Assembly (NCBI GenBank): GCA_020832805.1
Contig: JAFIED010000184.1
Coordinates: forward strand, 1 to 33,071
DNA length: 33,071 bases
Reading direction: 5' to 3'
Source of the DNA: Pararhodobacter sp.
GTDB lineage: Bacteria > Pseudomonadota > Alphaproteobacteria > Rhodobacterales > Rhodobacteraceae
Of this stretch, positions 7,292 through 14,335 are shown one piece after another. The translations under genes and the position numbers were made by a program. The notes beneath the pieces were generated by a model. The model made no database searches and was not told the origin of the DNA. It saw only the letters and a program-made list of their open reading frames with translations. Position 1 is the stretch's first letter. Every line of letters begins with the position of its first letter.

Positions 7292-8110
7292 TCAGGACCG
7301 GCCACGCCAGCCCAGGTCGGCAGACAGGGCCCGCACGAATGACAGGGTGCGGGTCACTGCCGGGTCATCGGCCTCCAACCCCACCGAGCCGGTGGGGCCG
7401 ATCACGGTGACCGCCAGCTTCATGGCGCCTGTGTGGTCGAACACGGGCGCGGCGACGGCACTGACACCGGGGATGGGCACATCGCGCGTGATCGCATGGC
7501 CCGCCTCGGCAACCTGCCGGACGCGGGCGCGATAGTCCTCCTCGCCCCGCGCCCAAGCCTGTGACCAGTCGCCCATCCGTGCCGCGATCTCGGCCCGAAT
7601 CACCGTTTCGGTGCGGCGTGATGTATGCAGCGCGGCAAACAGAGCGCCCGTTGCCGTATTGGTCATGCCGAACACGCCGCCGGGCTGGACATTGGCGTGA
7701 ATGCGGCTTGGGCTTTCCTCGACATAGACGATCGTCACGCCGTGCAGACCCCAGACCGACACCGCGACCATCAGCTGCAACTCTTCCATCAGCGCAGGCA
7801 CCCGGCGAATGGTCTCGCGATAGGCATCCAGGTTGCGCAACCGGCTCAGCCCCAGTTCCAGCGCAAAAGGGCCCAGCGTATACAGCCCGCGATCGGTCTG
7901 TTCGACCAGCCCGATCGTGCGCAGGCTGACCAGATACGGGTGCAACTGCGAGGCAGACGCCTGCAACGCATCCGCCAGATCGCGCAGCATCACCGGCCCC
8001 TGTGCCGCCGCCAGATGGCGCAGGATGGTGCCGGCTGTCTCCAGCGACTGAACGCCGCGCTGGGCGCGCGGGGGCGGTCCTTGATGCGCGTCCCTGTCCT
8101 GACCGATCAT
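7292..8110 (-). CDS. IclR-family transcriptional regulator
   Basis: This 272-residue protein has the two-part IclR structure: an N-terminal winged helix-turn-helix (about residues 18-85, including a GVQSLETAGTILRHLA-type first helix and LRDLADAL) and a C-terminal effector-binding domain (about 95-265). Effectors of the family are usually small aromatic or aliphatic acids. AAGG lies 4 bases before the ATG. It starts 23 bases after the FAD oxidoreductase stop, so it is probably co-transcribed with the SDR and FAD genes. It also sits directly upstream of the opine dehydrogenase/TRAP operon. It is therefore a candidate regulator of its own operon, the divergent TakP-like TRAP system and the downstream operon; which of these it controls cannot be told from sequence. 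Confidence 0.92.
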   Translation of the reverse strand: MIGQDRDAHQGPPPRAQRGVQSLETAGTILRHLAAAQGPVMLRDLADALQASASQLHPYLVSLRTIGLVEQTDRGLYTLGPFALELGLSRLRNLDAYRETIRRVPALMEELQLMVAVSVWGLHGVTIVYVEESPSRIHANVQPGGVFGMTNTATGALFAALHTSRRTETVIRAEIAARMGDWSQAWARGEEDYRARVRQVAEAGHAITRDVPIPGVSAVAAPVFDHTGAMKLAVTVIGPTGSVGLEADDPAVTRTLSFVRALSADLGWRGRS

Positions 8111-8133
8111 CGCACCTTGCCCTTGCCGCCGCC

Positions 8134-9834
8134 CTATTGGTTGCCGCCCGCCATATGCCGTGCCGCGATATAGCCGAAGGTAATGGCAGGGCCCAGCGTG
8201 ATGCCACCACCGGGATAATTGCCCCCCATGATCGAGGCGGCATCATTGCCCACCGTGTAAAGCCCTGCAATCGGCTGGCCGCTTTCGTCCAGCACGCGGG
8301 CGTTCTCGTCGGCCTTCAGCCCGGCAAAGGTGCCCAGGTCACCGATGACCAGCTTGACGGCATAGAAAGGCCCGGTCTGGATCGGGGCCAGACAGGGGTT
8401 GGGCTTGTGGTCCGGATCGCCAAGTGACCGGTTGTAGCTGGTGCTGCCCTTGCCGAATTCGGGGTCTTCGCCGTTGCGCGCATGGGTGTTGAACTGCGCC
8501 ACCGTACGCTCCAGCGCCTCGCCATCGCCGCCGAACTGGGCAGCCAGCTTGCGCAGGCTGCGCCCCTGCAGCAGATAGCCATCGCGGATCAGCTTGCCAA
8601 AGGGCACCGGCGCGGGCTTTGCGAAACCAAGCCCGTAGCGGCGAAAGGCGCGGTGGTCAGTGATGAACCAGGCTGCAATCTCGCCCCCCTCCTGCCGGCA
8701 ACGGGCAACCATGGCCTGACAGAAATCGTGATAGGAATCGGCCTCGTTCACAAAGCGGGTGCCGGAACGGGTCACGGCGATCACACCGGGTTTCGAACGG
8801 TCCACGAAATGCGGAAAGGTGCCCAGGGTGCCATCGGCCCGGCGCGGCCGCGAGATCGGCACCCAGGCCGCGGCATGGGGCAGCGAGGTGTCGACCGTGG
8901 CGCCCACGCTTTCGCCCAGGCGCAGCCCGTCGCCGGTATTGCCCGGCGGCGCGGGCGAGGCATGTTCATGGCCGGATGGCGCGTGCGGCATCAGCGCCTT
9001 GCGACGCACGGCATCTTGCGGAAAGCCGCCCGCCGCCAGCACCACTCCGCGCCGGGCATGCACCTGAACGGGGCCTTCGGGGCCGTGCACCACCGCGCCG
9101 GTCACGCGGCCCGCATCATCGCGGATCAGGTCGCGCACGGGCGCATCGGTCCATATCGGCACCCCCTTGGCAAAGGCCGATTTCGCCAGGCGCCCGACCA
9201 GCGCATTGCCGTTCATCAGCCGCATGGGCCGGCCATGAAACAGCATGTCGCGCAGGAACTTGAAGAACAGCACGGCCACATAGCCCGCCGACACGGGCGA
9301 GCGCAGGACATTGAAGAAATGCAGCAGCTCCTTGCCTGAACCGATCATCATGCCCAGAAAGGTGATTTCCGACAGGGGCGGGCGCAGGCGCTTGATCTCG
9401 CGCCCCAGTTCACGCCCGTCAAAGGGCCGCGCGACGATCGAGCGGCCACCATCCTTGCCGCCGGGCGCATCAGGGTGATAATCGGCAAAGGTCGGCCCCA
9501 GATCGAATTGCAGGGCGGTCTCGTTCTCGAAGAACTCGACAGCACGCGGCCCGGCATCCAGAAAGGCATCGACGCGGGCGGCATCGAAATGCGCGCCGGC
9601 TTCGTGCTGAAGATAGCGGCGCGCTTCTTCGACACTGTCCTGAACACCGGCGCGCTGCGCCGGTCCGTTGCAGGGTATCCACATCCACCCGCCTGACCGC
9701 GCTGTCGTGCCGCCGAATACCGGTTCCTTTTCGACGACCAGAACATCCAGCCGCCGATGCGCGGCGGCAACCGCCGTGGCCAAGCCGCCCGCGCCCGATC
9801 CCACGACCAGGACGTCGCATTCGTGTTGTTTCAT
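8134..9834 (-). CDS. FAD-dependent oxidoreductase (ketosteroid dehydrogenase/fumarate reductase family)
   Basis: This is a 566-residue flavoprotein. The start at 9834 is set by a GAGGAGG ribosome binding site 5 bases upstream and by the FAD-binding motif following at once (VVGSGAGGLATA, GSGAGG at 12-17, then a Glu after VLVVEK). The C-terminal MGGNYPGGGITLGPAITFGY resembles the final FAD/substrate motif of 3-ketosteroid-1-dehydrogenases and fumarate/urocanate-reductase-like flavoproteins. No heme-binding CxxCH and no twin-arginine signal are seen, so it is probably cytoplasmic. It would introduce or remove a C=C bond next to a carbonyl or carboxylate. It follows the SDR gene by 28 bases and precedes the IclR gene by 23, and it is divergent from a TRAP importer. 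Together these suggest two oxidative steps on an imported acid. A steroid substrate is not implied. Confidence 0.88.
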   Translation of the reverse strand: MKQHECDVLVVGSGAGGLATAVAAAHRRLDVLVVEKEPVFGGTTARSGGWMWIPCNGPAQRAGVQDSVEEARRYLQHEAGAHFDAARVDAFLDAGPRAVEFFENETALQFDLGPTFADYHPDAPGGKDGGRSIVARPFDGRELGREIKRLRPPLSEITFLGMMIGSGKELLHFFNVLRSPVSAGYVAVLFFKFLRDMLFHGRPMRLMNGNALVGRLAKSAFAKGVPIWTDAPVRDLIRDDAGRVTGAVVHGPEGPVQVHARRGVVLAAGGFPQDAVRRKALMPHAPSGHEHASPAPPGNTGDGLRLGESVGATVDTSLPHAAAWVPISRPRRADGTLGTFPHFVDRSKPGVIAVTRSGTRFVNEADSYHDFCQAMVARCRQEGGEIAAWFITDHRAFRRYGLGFAKPAPVPFGKLIRDGYLLQGRSLRKLAAQFGGDGEALERTVAQFNTHARNGEDPEFGKGSTSYNRSLGDPDHKPNPCLAPIQTGPFYAVKLVIGDLGTFAGLKADENARVLDESGQPIAGLYTVGNDAASIMGGNYPGGGITLGPAITFGYIAARHMAGGNQ

Positions 9835-9862
9835 TGCGTCCTCCTCTATGCTGCCGATCCGG

Positions 9863-10615
9863 TCATGCGGCCAAATAGCCGCCATCGACCGGCAGCAGCG
9901 CGCCAGTGATATAGCTTGACATGTCAGACGCCAGAAACAGGACCGGGCCGACCAGTTCCTCGGGCTGACCCGTGCGCCGCATCGGCGTATGCGCCATGAA
10001 ACGGCCCAGCGCATCAGCGTCGGCGCGGGTGTCGGCGGTCATGGGCGTATCGATCACGCCGGGCGCCAGCGCGTTCACGCGCACACCGTCGGCCGCCAGT
10101 TCAACGGCCAGCGCGCGGGTCAATTGCAGCACCGCCCCCTTTGACGCCGCATAGGCCGCCACACCCGGCCCCGCCGTGACCGCCATGATGGACGCCAGAT
10201 TAACCACCCGGCCCCGCGCCGCACGCAGTTGCGGCAGCAGGGCATGGGTCAGATTCAGCGTACCGGTGGCGTTGACCGCGATCGTGGCATCCCAGTCATC
10301 GGCAAAGTCCGGCGAGTCAGCCCGGCTGCGGCGAATGATGCCGGCGTTGTTCACCAGAATGGCCACTGTCCCCAGCGCCGCCTGCACCGCATCGGCGCAC
10401 TGCGAACAGGCGGCCCGGTCGGCCACATCAAGCCCCCATGCCCGTGCCTGCCCCCCCTGCGCGGTAATGGCCTTGGCCGTGTCGCACGCCGATTCGGCGT
10501 CGATGTCGCACACCGCCACCACGGCGCCTGCCCGCGCCAGGCCCAGCGCAATGGCCCTGCCATTGCCGCGCCCCGCGCCAGAAACCACGGCAACCTGCCC
10601 GGCTATCCCGTCCAT
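9863..10615 (-). CDS. Short-chain dehydrogenase/reductase (SDR)
   Basis: This 250-residue classical SDR has the cofactor motif GAGRGNG at 13-19, NNAG at 89-92 and the catalytic triad Ser142, Tyr155 and Lys159 (YAASK). Asp37 after the second strand (VCDID) points to NAD rather than NADP. The C-terminus ITGALLPVDGGYLAA is the normal SDR ending. These enzymes interconvert hydroxyl and carbonyl groups. GAGG lies about 5 bases before the ATG. It is the first gene of the SDR, FAD oxidoreductase and IclR operon, and its promoter faces away from the TakP-like TRAP operon across 171 bases. Confidence 0.92.
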   Translation of the reverse strand: MDGIAGQVAVVSGAGRGNGRAIALGLARAGAVVAVCDIDAESACDTAKAITAQGGQARAWGLDVADRAACSQCADAVQAALGTVAILVNNAGIIRRSRADSPDFADDWDATIAVNATGTLNLTHALLPQLRAARGRVVNLASIMAVTAGPGVAAYAASKGAVLQLTRALAVELAADGVRVNALAPGVIDTPMTADTRADADALGRFMAHTPMRRTGQPEELVGPVLFLASDMSSYITGALLPVDGGYLAA

Positions 10616-10786
10616 GTGGCCTCGCTTTTTTTGTCAGTTGCAAAACGATTAGACCATATCTAACGTCTTTTCCATGCCAAGGGTCAAGCTGCGCGGTTCC
10701 GAAAACCGCCCACTGGCCCGAAGCTGAGGGCAGGAGCCAGGCGCGGAGGGTGCCTCGGTCATGCCGGAAAACGGGAGGGAAAGACC
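10616..10786. promoter_or_regulatory. Divergent promoter region with operator-like inverted repeat
   Basis: This region separates the minus-strand SDR operon from the plus-strand TRAP operon. TTAGA at 10649-10653 and TCTAA at 10659-10663 form an inverted repeat around 5 bases. On the minus strand, TTGACC (plus 10682-10687) and TTAGAT (plus 10658-10663), 18 bases apart, resemble a sigma-70 promoter, so the repeat covers the -10 element. That geometry fits a repressor site. A GGAGGG ribosome binding site for the plus-strand dctP lies near 10773-10778. The IclR protein of this cluster is the likeliest binder, by inference. Confidence 0.5.
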
Positions 10787-11833
10787 ATGAACAAGACAAT
10801 CATCGCCGCCGCCGCAAGCACGGCGCTGCTGCTGGGGGCAACACCCATTTCGGCGCAAAATCTGACGTTCGATCTGCAAAGCGTGTTCGGGCTGAACGTG
10901 CCGTCGATCGGGCCCAGCCCGCAGCACTGGGCCGAGCGTGTGCATCTGATGAGCAATGGCGAGATCACCATCAACGTGCATGGCGCCGGCGATTTCGTGC
11001 CGCCGTTCGAGGTGTTCGGCGCCGTCAGCTCTGGCGCGCTGGAAATGGGTTTCGACTGGATCGGCTATTGGGCCAGCTCGATCCCGGTGGCCAATCTGGT
11101 GGGCTCGATGCCCTTTGGCCCCACCCCGGAAGTCGCCATGGGCTGGATGTTCGAGGGGGGCGGTCTGGACATCATCCAGCGCGCCTATGACCAGCACAAC
11201 GTCAAGGTGCTGCCCTGCCACCTGGTGGTGCCCGAGGCCGGCGGCTGGTTCAACCGCGAGATCAACTCGGTCGACGACCTGCGCGGCCTGACCATGCGCA
11301 TTGCCGGGCTGGGCGGAATGGCCCTCGCGGAGCTGGGTGCGAATGTGCAGATGGTGCCGGCGGGCGAGATTTACCTGTCGCTGGAAACCGGGCGCATCGA
11401 CGCGGCCGAATTCTCGGCGCCGCAGCTGGACGTGGGCTTCGGCTTTCAGCGAATTTCGCAGTATTACTATTTCCCCGGCTGGCATCAGCCCTCGAGCTGG
11501 GACAGCATCATCATCAACATGGATGTCTGGAACGGGCTGAGCGAACGCCATCAGCGGATCATGGAAGAGGCATGCCTGGCCAATATCGCCTTCAACATGC
11601 ATGACCAGATCAACGCCCAGGCTGCCGCCATCGCCACGATCCGCGAAGCCGGTGTCGAAGTGCGGCGTTTCCCCGACGAGGTGCTGGCCGCCCTGCGTGA
11701 AGCCAGCCACCGCGTGATGCAGGAAGAGGCCGAGCGCGACGAGTTCTTTGCCGAGGCGCTGGAATCGCTTACCGCCTACATGGAAACCGTGGGCGAGTGG
11801 TCCGTGCTGCAGGCCCTGCCGGCCGCCGACTGA
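10787..11833 (+). CDS. dctP: TRAP substrate-binding protein, TakP-like
   Basis: This is a 348-residue TRAP solute receptor with a signal peptide of about 23 residues ending in ISAQ. The block MRIAGLGGMALAELGANVQ followed by PAGEIYLSLETGRIDAAEF, and the later ISQYYYFPGWHQPSS, match the TakP-like branch, in which MRIPGLGG, GGEI and YYYPGWHEP are hallmarks. TakP from Rhodobacter binds 2-oxoacids such as pyruvate together with a sodium ion. A 2-oxoacid or similar carboxylate is therefore the best guess, although this branch also includes receptors for other acids. It is the first gene of a plus-strand dctPQM operon, divergent from SDR and FAD-enzyme genes that could act on the imported acid. A GGAGGG ribosome binding site precedes the ATG. 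Confidence 0.92.
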   Translation: MNKTIIAAAASTALLLGATPISAQNLTFDLQSVFGLNVPSIGPSPQHWAERVHLMSNGEITINVHGAGDFVPPFEVFGAVSSGALEMGFDWIGYWASSIPVANLVGSMPFGPTPEVAMGWMFEGGGLDIIQRAYDQHNVKVLPCHLVVPEAGGWFNREINSVDDLRGLTMRIAGLGGMALAELGANVQMVPAGEIYLSLETGRIDAAEFSAPQLDVGFGFQRISQYYYFPGWHQPSSWDSIIINMDVWNGLSERHQRIMEEACLANIAFNMHDQINAQAAAIATIREAGVEVRRFPDEVLAALREASHRVMQEEAERDEFFAEALESLTAYMETVGEWSVLQALPAAD

Positions 11834-11853
11834 ACGACGCGAACGCAACACGG

Positions 11854-11877
11854 CGGCGGGCCTGACCCGGCCCGCCG
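11854..11877 (+). other. Hairpin between TRAP binding-protein and permease genes
   Basis: CGGCGGGCC at 11854-11862 and GGCCCGCCG at 11869-11877 form a perfect 9-base-pair stem with a 6-base loop, beginning 20 bases after the dctP stop and before dctQ. It lacks a T-run. It occupies the same position as the hairpins in the other two TRAP loci of this window. Confidence 0.7.
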
Positions 11878-11937
11878 GCCTGTGGGGCGGCAACGCAGAT
11901 GCGGCGTCGACCGCCTCCATCAGGAACCGGGCATCGC

Positions 11938-12498
11938 ATGACCAAGTTTTCAGACCGCCTGCTTGATCTGTTCAGCCTGCCGGGGCGCTGGGTTGGCTGG
12001 CTTGTCCTGCCGTTGTTCGTCTCGGTCATCGTGACCGTTGCATCGGCGCGGCTGGGGGTTAACACGTTGATCGACTGGCCCGGCCGCATTCCCGTTCTGG
12101 GTGCGCGGCTGACGGTGAACAGCCTGATCGATTTTCAATGGTATGTCTTTGCCATACTGGTGCTGTTCGGTGGCGTCTATGCCCTGCGCGATGACCGGCA
12201 TGTCTCGGTGGATTTCCTGCATGTTCTGGCCCCGCCTCGGTTGCAGATCATGCTGCGCCTCCTGGGCGATCTGATCTTCCTGATCCCGTTCTGCCTGATC
12301 ATCACCTATTACGGCTATTTCTTTGCGCTGACCGCCTGGAACACGGGCGAGGGCTCTCCTCATGGCGGGCTGCAAAGCCGCTGGATCGTTAAGGCCTGCA
12401 TTCCCCTGGCCTTTGGCCTGCTGGCGCTGACAGGGGTGGTGCGGGTCATCACCGGCGTCACGGCGCTTTTCACCCGGCGCCAACCGGGACAAGGCTGA
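11938..12498 (+). CDS. dctQ: TRAP transporter small permease (DctQ type)
   Basis: This 186-residue protein has four predicted membrane spans and the DctQ pattern of a central YALRDDRHVSVDFL motif (about residues 79-92). It is slightly longer than typical C4-dicarboxylate DctQ proteins, as is common for TakP-type systems. I start it at 11938 because the preceding 13 in-frame residues are polar and the membrane protein proper begins with MTKFSDRLLDLF. An AGGAA sequence lies about 12 bases upstream. It is separated from dctP by a 104-base gap with a hairpin, and from dctM by 12 bases carrying GAGGAGG. Confidence 0.9.
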   Translation: MTKFSDRLLDLFSLPGRWVGWLVLPLFVSVIVTVASARLGVNTLIDWPGRIPVLGARLTVNSLIDFQWYVFAILVLFGGVYALRDDRHVSVDFLHVLAPPRLQIMLRLLGDLIFLIPFCLIITYYGYFFALTAWNTGEGSPHGGLQSRWIVKACIPLAFGLLALTGVVRVITGVTALFTRRQPGQG

Positions 12499-12510
12499 GG
12501 AGGTCAAGGG

Positions 12511-13848
12511 ATGGATGCGCATGTGATGCCCATGTTGATGCTGCTGGCGCTGCTGGCCGGTATCTTTTCAGGCTACCCGGTGGCATTCGTGCTGGCCGGT
12601 GTCGGTATCGTCTTTGCCTATATGGCTGACCTGCCGATGATCTTTCTGTCCATGGGGGTGCAGCGCATCTATTCCGGGGTGCTGACCAACTGGTTGCTGG
12701 TGGCGGTGCCGCTGTTCGTGTTCATGGGGCTGATGCTGGAACGATCCGGCGTGGCCGAACGGTTGCTGGCCTCGCTGGCATCGCTGTTTCGCAACCTGCC
12801 GGGCGGCTATGCCTTTGCGGTGGCGATCATCGGCATCGTCATGGCCGCATCGACCGGGATCATCGGGGCATCGGTCGTGCTGATGGGGATGATGGCGCTG
12901 CCGGCCATGCGCGCGGCGGGCTATGATCTGCGACTGTCCAGCGGGCTGATCGCCGCCTCTGGCACGCTGGGCATTCTGATCCCGCCTTCGATCATGCTGA
13001 TCATCCTGGGCGACCAGTTGCGCATTTCTGTGGGCGATCTGTTCATGGGGGCCATCGGGCCGGGGTTGATGCTGGGCGGGCTGTATACGCTGTTCCTGAT
13101 CGCCGTGGCCATCATCGCCCCGCACAAGATGCCCGCGCCGGGCCGCGCCCTGGAAAGCCCGGGTTTCTGGCCCGTGGTCTGGTCACTGATCCGCGATCTG
13201 GTGGCGCCCGTTCTGCTGATCCTGTCGGTGCTGGGCACCATCATCGCCGGGGTGGCCACGCCCACCGAATCGGCGGCGATCGGGGCCGCCGGGGCGCTGT
13301 TGCTTGCGCTGCTGTCACGCCGCTTACACCTGCGGGTACTGGCTGCGGCACTGCGCGACACCACCAAGACCACCGCGATGATCGTTTTCGTCATGATCGG
13401 TGCAACCATCTTCAGCGTGGTTTTCCGCCGGCTTGGGGGCGACGCCATGATCATGGAGCTGTTTCAGCTCGATGGCCGAAACCCCTATATGGTGATGTTG
13501 TTCATCATGGCGATCATCTTTGTGCTGGGCTTCTTTCTGGAATGGGTGGAAATCACGCTGGTGGTGGTGCCGATCATCGCGCCGGTGGTGATGGCACTGG
13601 ATTTCGGCATGCCAACCGAACAAGTCATGATCTGGTTTGCCATAGCCTTGGCCGTGAACCTGCAGACATCTTTCCTGACACCGCCATTCGGCTATGCACT
13701 GTTCTACCTGCGCGGCATTGCCAGCGACTTGCCGATCAAGGTGATCTATGCAGGGGTGTTGCCGTTTGTGGGGCTTCAATTGCTGGCCTTGGGCATCGTG
13801 CTGGCCTTTCCGGCGGTGATTCTGTGGCTGCCGCTGGCGATGCGCTGA
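12511..13848 (+). CDS. dctM: TRAP transporter large permease (DctM type)
   Basis: This is a 445-residue integral membrane protein with about 12 to 13 spans and the DctM hallmarks: AASTGIIGASVVLMGMMALP near residues 110-130, GTLGILIPPSIMLIILGDQ, ATPTESAAIGAAGA and, near the end, LQTSFLTPPFGYALFYLRG. The family uses a sodium gradient to move the substrate through the inner membrane. A strong GAGGAGG ribosome binding site lies 7 bases before the ATG and begins right at the dctQ stop. No clear terminator follows within 30 bases; the next feature is an FnrL-type box. Confidence 0.95.
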   Translation: MDAHVMPMLMLLALLAGIFSGYPVAFVLAGVGIVFAYMADLPMIFLSMGVQRIYSGVLTNWLLVAVPLFVFMGLMLERSGVAERLLASLASLFRNLPGGYAFAVAIIGIVMAASTGIIGASVVLMGMMALPAMRAAGYDLRLSSGLIAASGTLGILIPPSIMLIILGDQLRISVGDLFMGAIGPGLMLGGLYTLFLIAVAIIAPHKMPAPGRALESPGFWPVVWSLIRDLVAPVLLILSVLGTIIAGVATPTESAAIGAAGALLLALLSRRLHLRVLAAALRDTTKTTAMIVFVMIGATIFSVVFRRLGGDAMIMELFQLDGRNPYMVMLFIMAIIFVLGFFLEWVEITLVVVPIIAPVVMALDFGMPTEQVMIWFAIALAVNLQTSFLTPPFGYALFYLRGIASDLPIKVIYAGVLPFVGLQLLALGIVLAFPAVILWLPLAMR

Positions 13849-13876
13849 CGTTTCAGGCCCCTGCCGAACCACCGTT

Positions 13877-13890
13877 TTGATCCAGGTCAA
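13877..13890 (+). promoter_or_regulatory. FnrL/FNR-type binding site
   Basis: TTGATCCAGGTCAA matches the FNR consensus TTGAT-N4-ATCAA at 9 of 10 specified bases, and it resembles the form I recall for FnrL boxes in Rhodobacterales. It lies 87 bases before the ATG of the small DUF6455-like gene, a distance that suits activation from about -41. The box predicts induction at low oxygen through an oxygen-sensing [4Fe-4S] regulator, which is not encoded in this window. Confidence 0.7.
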
Positions 13891-13977
13891 GGAAATCTCT
13901 TGTTGCTGATGCAACGATCATCGGATCGTATCCGGCATCGCCGCCCGGCTGTGCCATCAGAAACAGGAGATGACGCC

Positions 13978-14232
13978 ATGGGCTTTGCCGCAAAGATTGA
14001 TCATCATGCCACGCTTTTCCAGCGCATGGCGGACACGGTTCACGCCGATCTGGGTGACGCGCTGATCGAAGGGCGTATCGACGGCCAGGCGCTGCGCGCT
14101 GCGGTGTTCCAGTGCATGAACTGCGATGGCGCCGACAAATGCCCCGGCTGGATGGACGCCCATGCCGAGGGCGCGGCACAAGCCCCCGAATACTGCCGCA
14201 ACGCGCCGATGCTGCAACGTATCACGGCCTGA
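13978..14232 (+). CDS. Small cysteine-rich DUF6455-like protein
   Basis: This 84-residue cytoplasmic protein has four cysteines in the order CxxCxxxxxC...C (Cys46, Cys49, Cys55 and Cys73), with W58 after the third and an EYCRNA segment around the fourth. This matches my recollection of the DUF6455 family in Rhodobacterales. The cysteine spacing suggests metal (zinc or iron) or redox binding, but no function is known to me. The start at 13978 is supported by AGGAGA about 8 bases upstream; longer in-frame starts lack this. It stands alone between an FnrL box and a strong terminator, so it is probably a one-gene unit induced at low oxygen. Confidence 0.85.
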   Translation: MGFAAKIDHHATLFQRMADTVHADLGDALIEGRIDGQALRAAVFQCMNCDGADKCPGWMDAHAEGAAQAPEYCRNAPMLQRITA

Positions 14233-14280
14233 CACCGCCCCGCAAACACCTGCCGAAACCCGGATGCCCTGACATCGGAT

Positions 14281-14315
14281 CGCCCGCAGCGCCTGTCTGG
14301 CGTTGCGGGCGTTTT
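14281..14315 (+). terminator. Rho-independent terminator after the DUF6455-like gene
   Basis: CGCCCGCAGCGCC at 14281-14293 pairs with GGCGTTGCGGGCG at 14299-14311 (13 pairs including one G-U) around a 5-base loop, followed by TTTT. It lies 49 bases after the stop codon. Confidence 0.85.
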
Positions 14316-14335
14316 GCTGTGGCGGCCTGTCGGAT

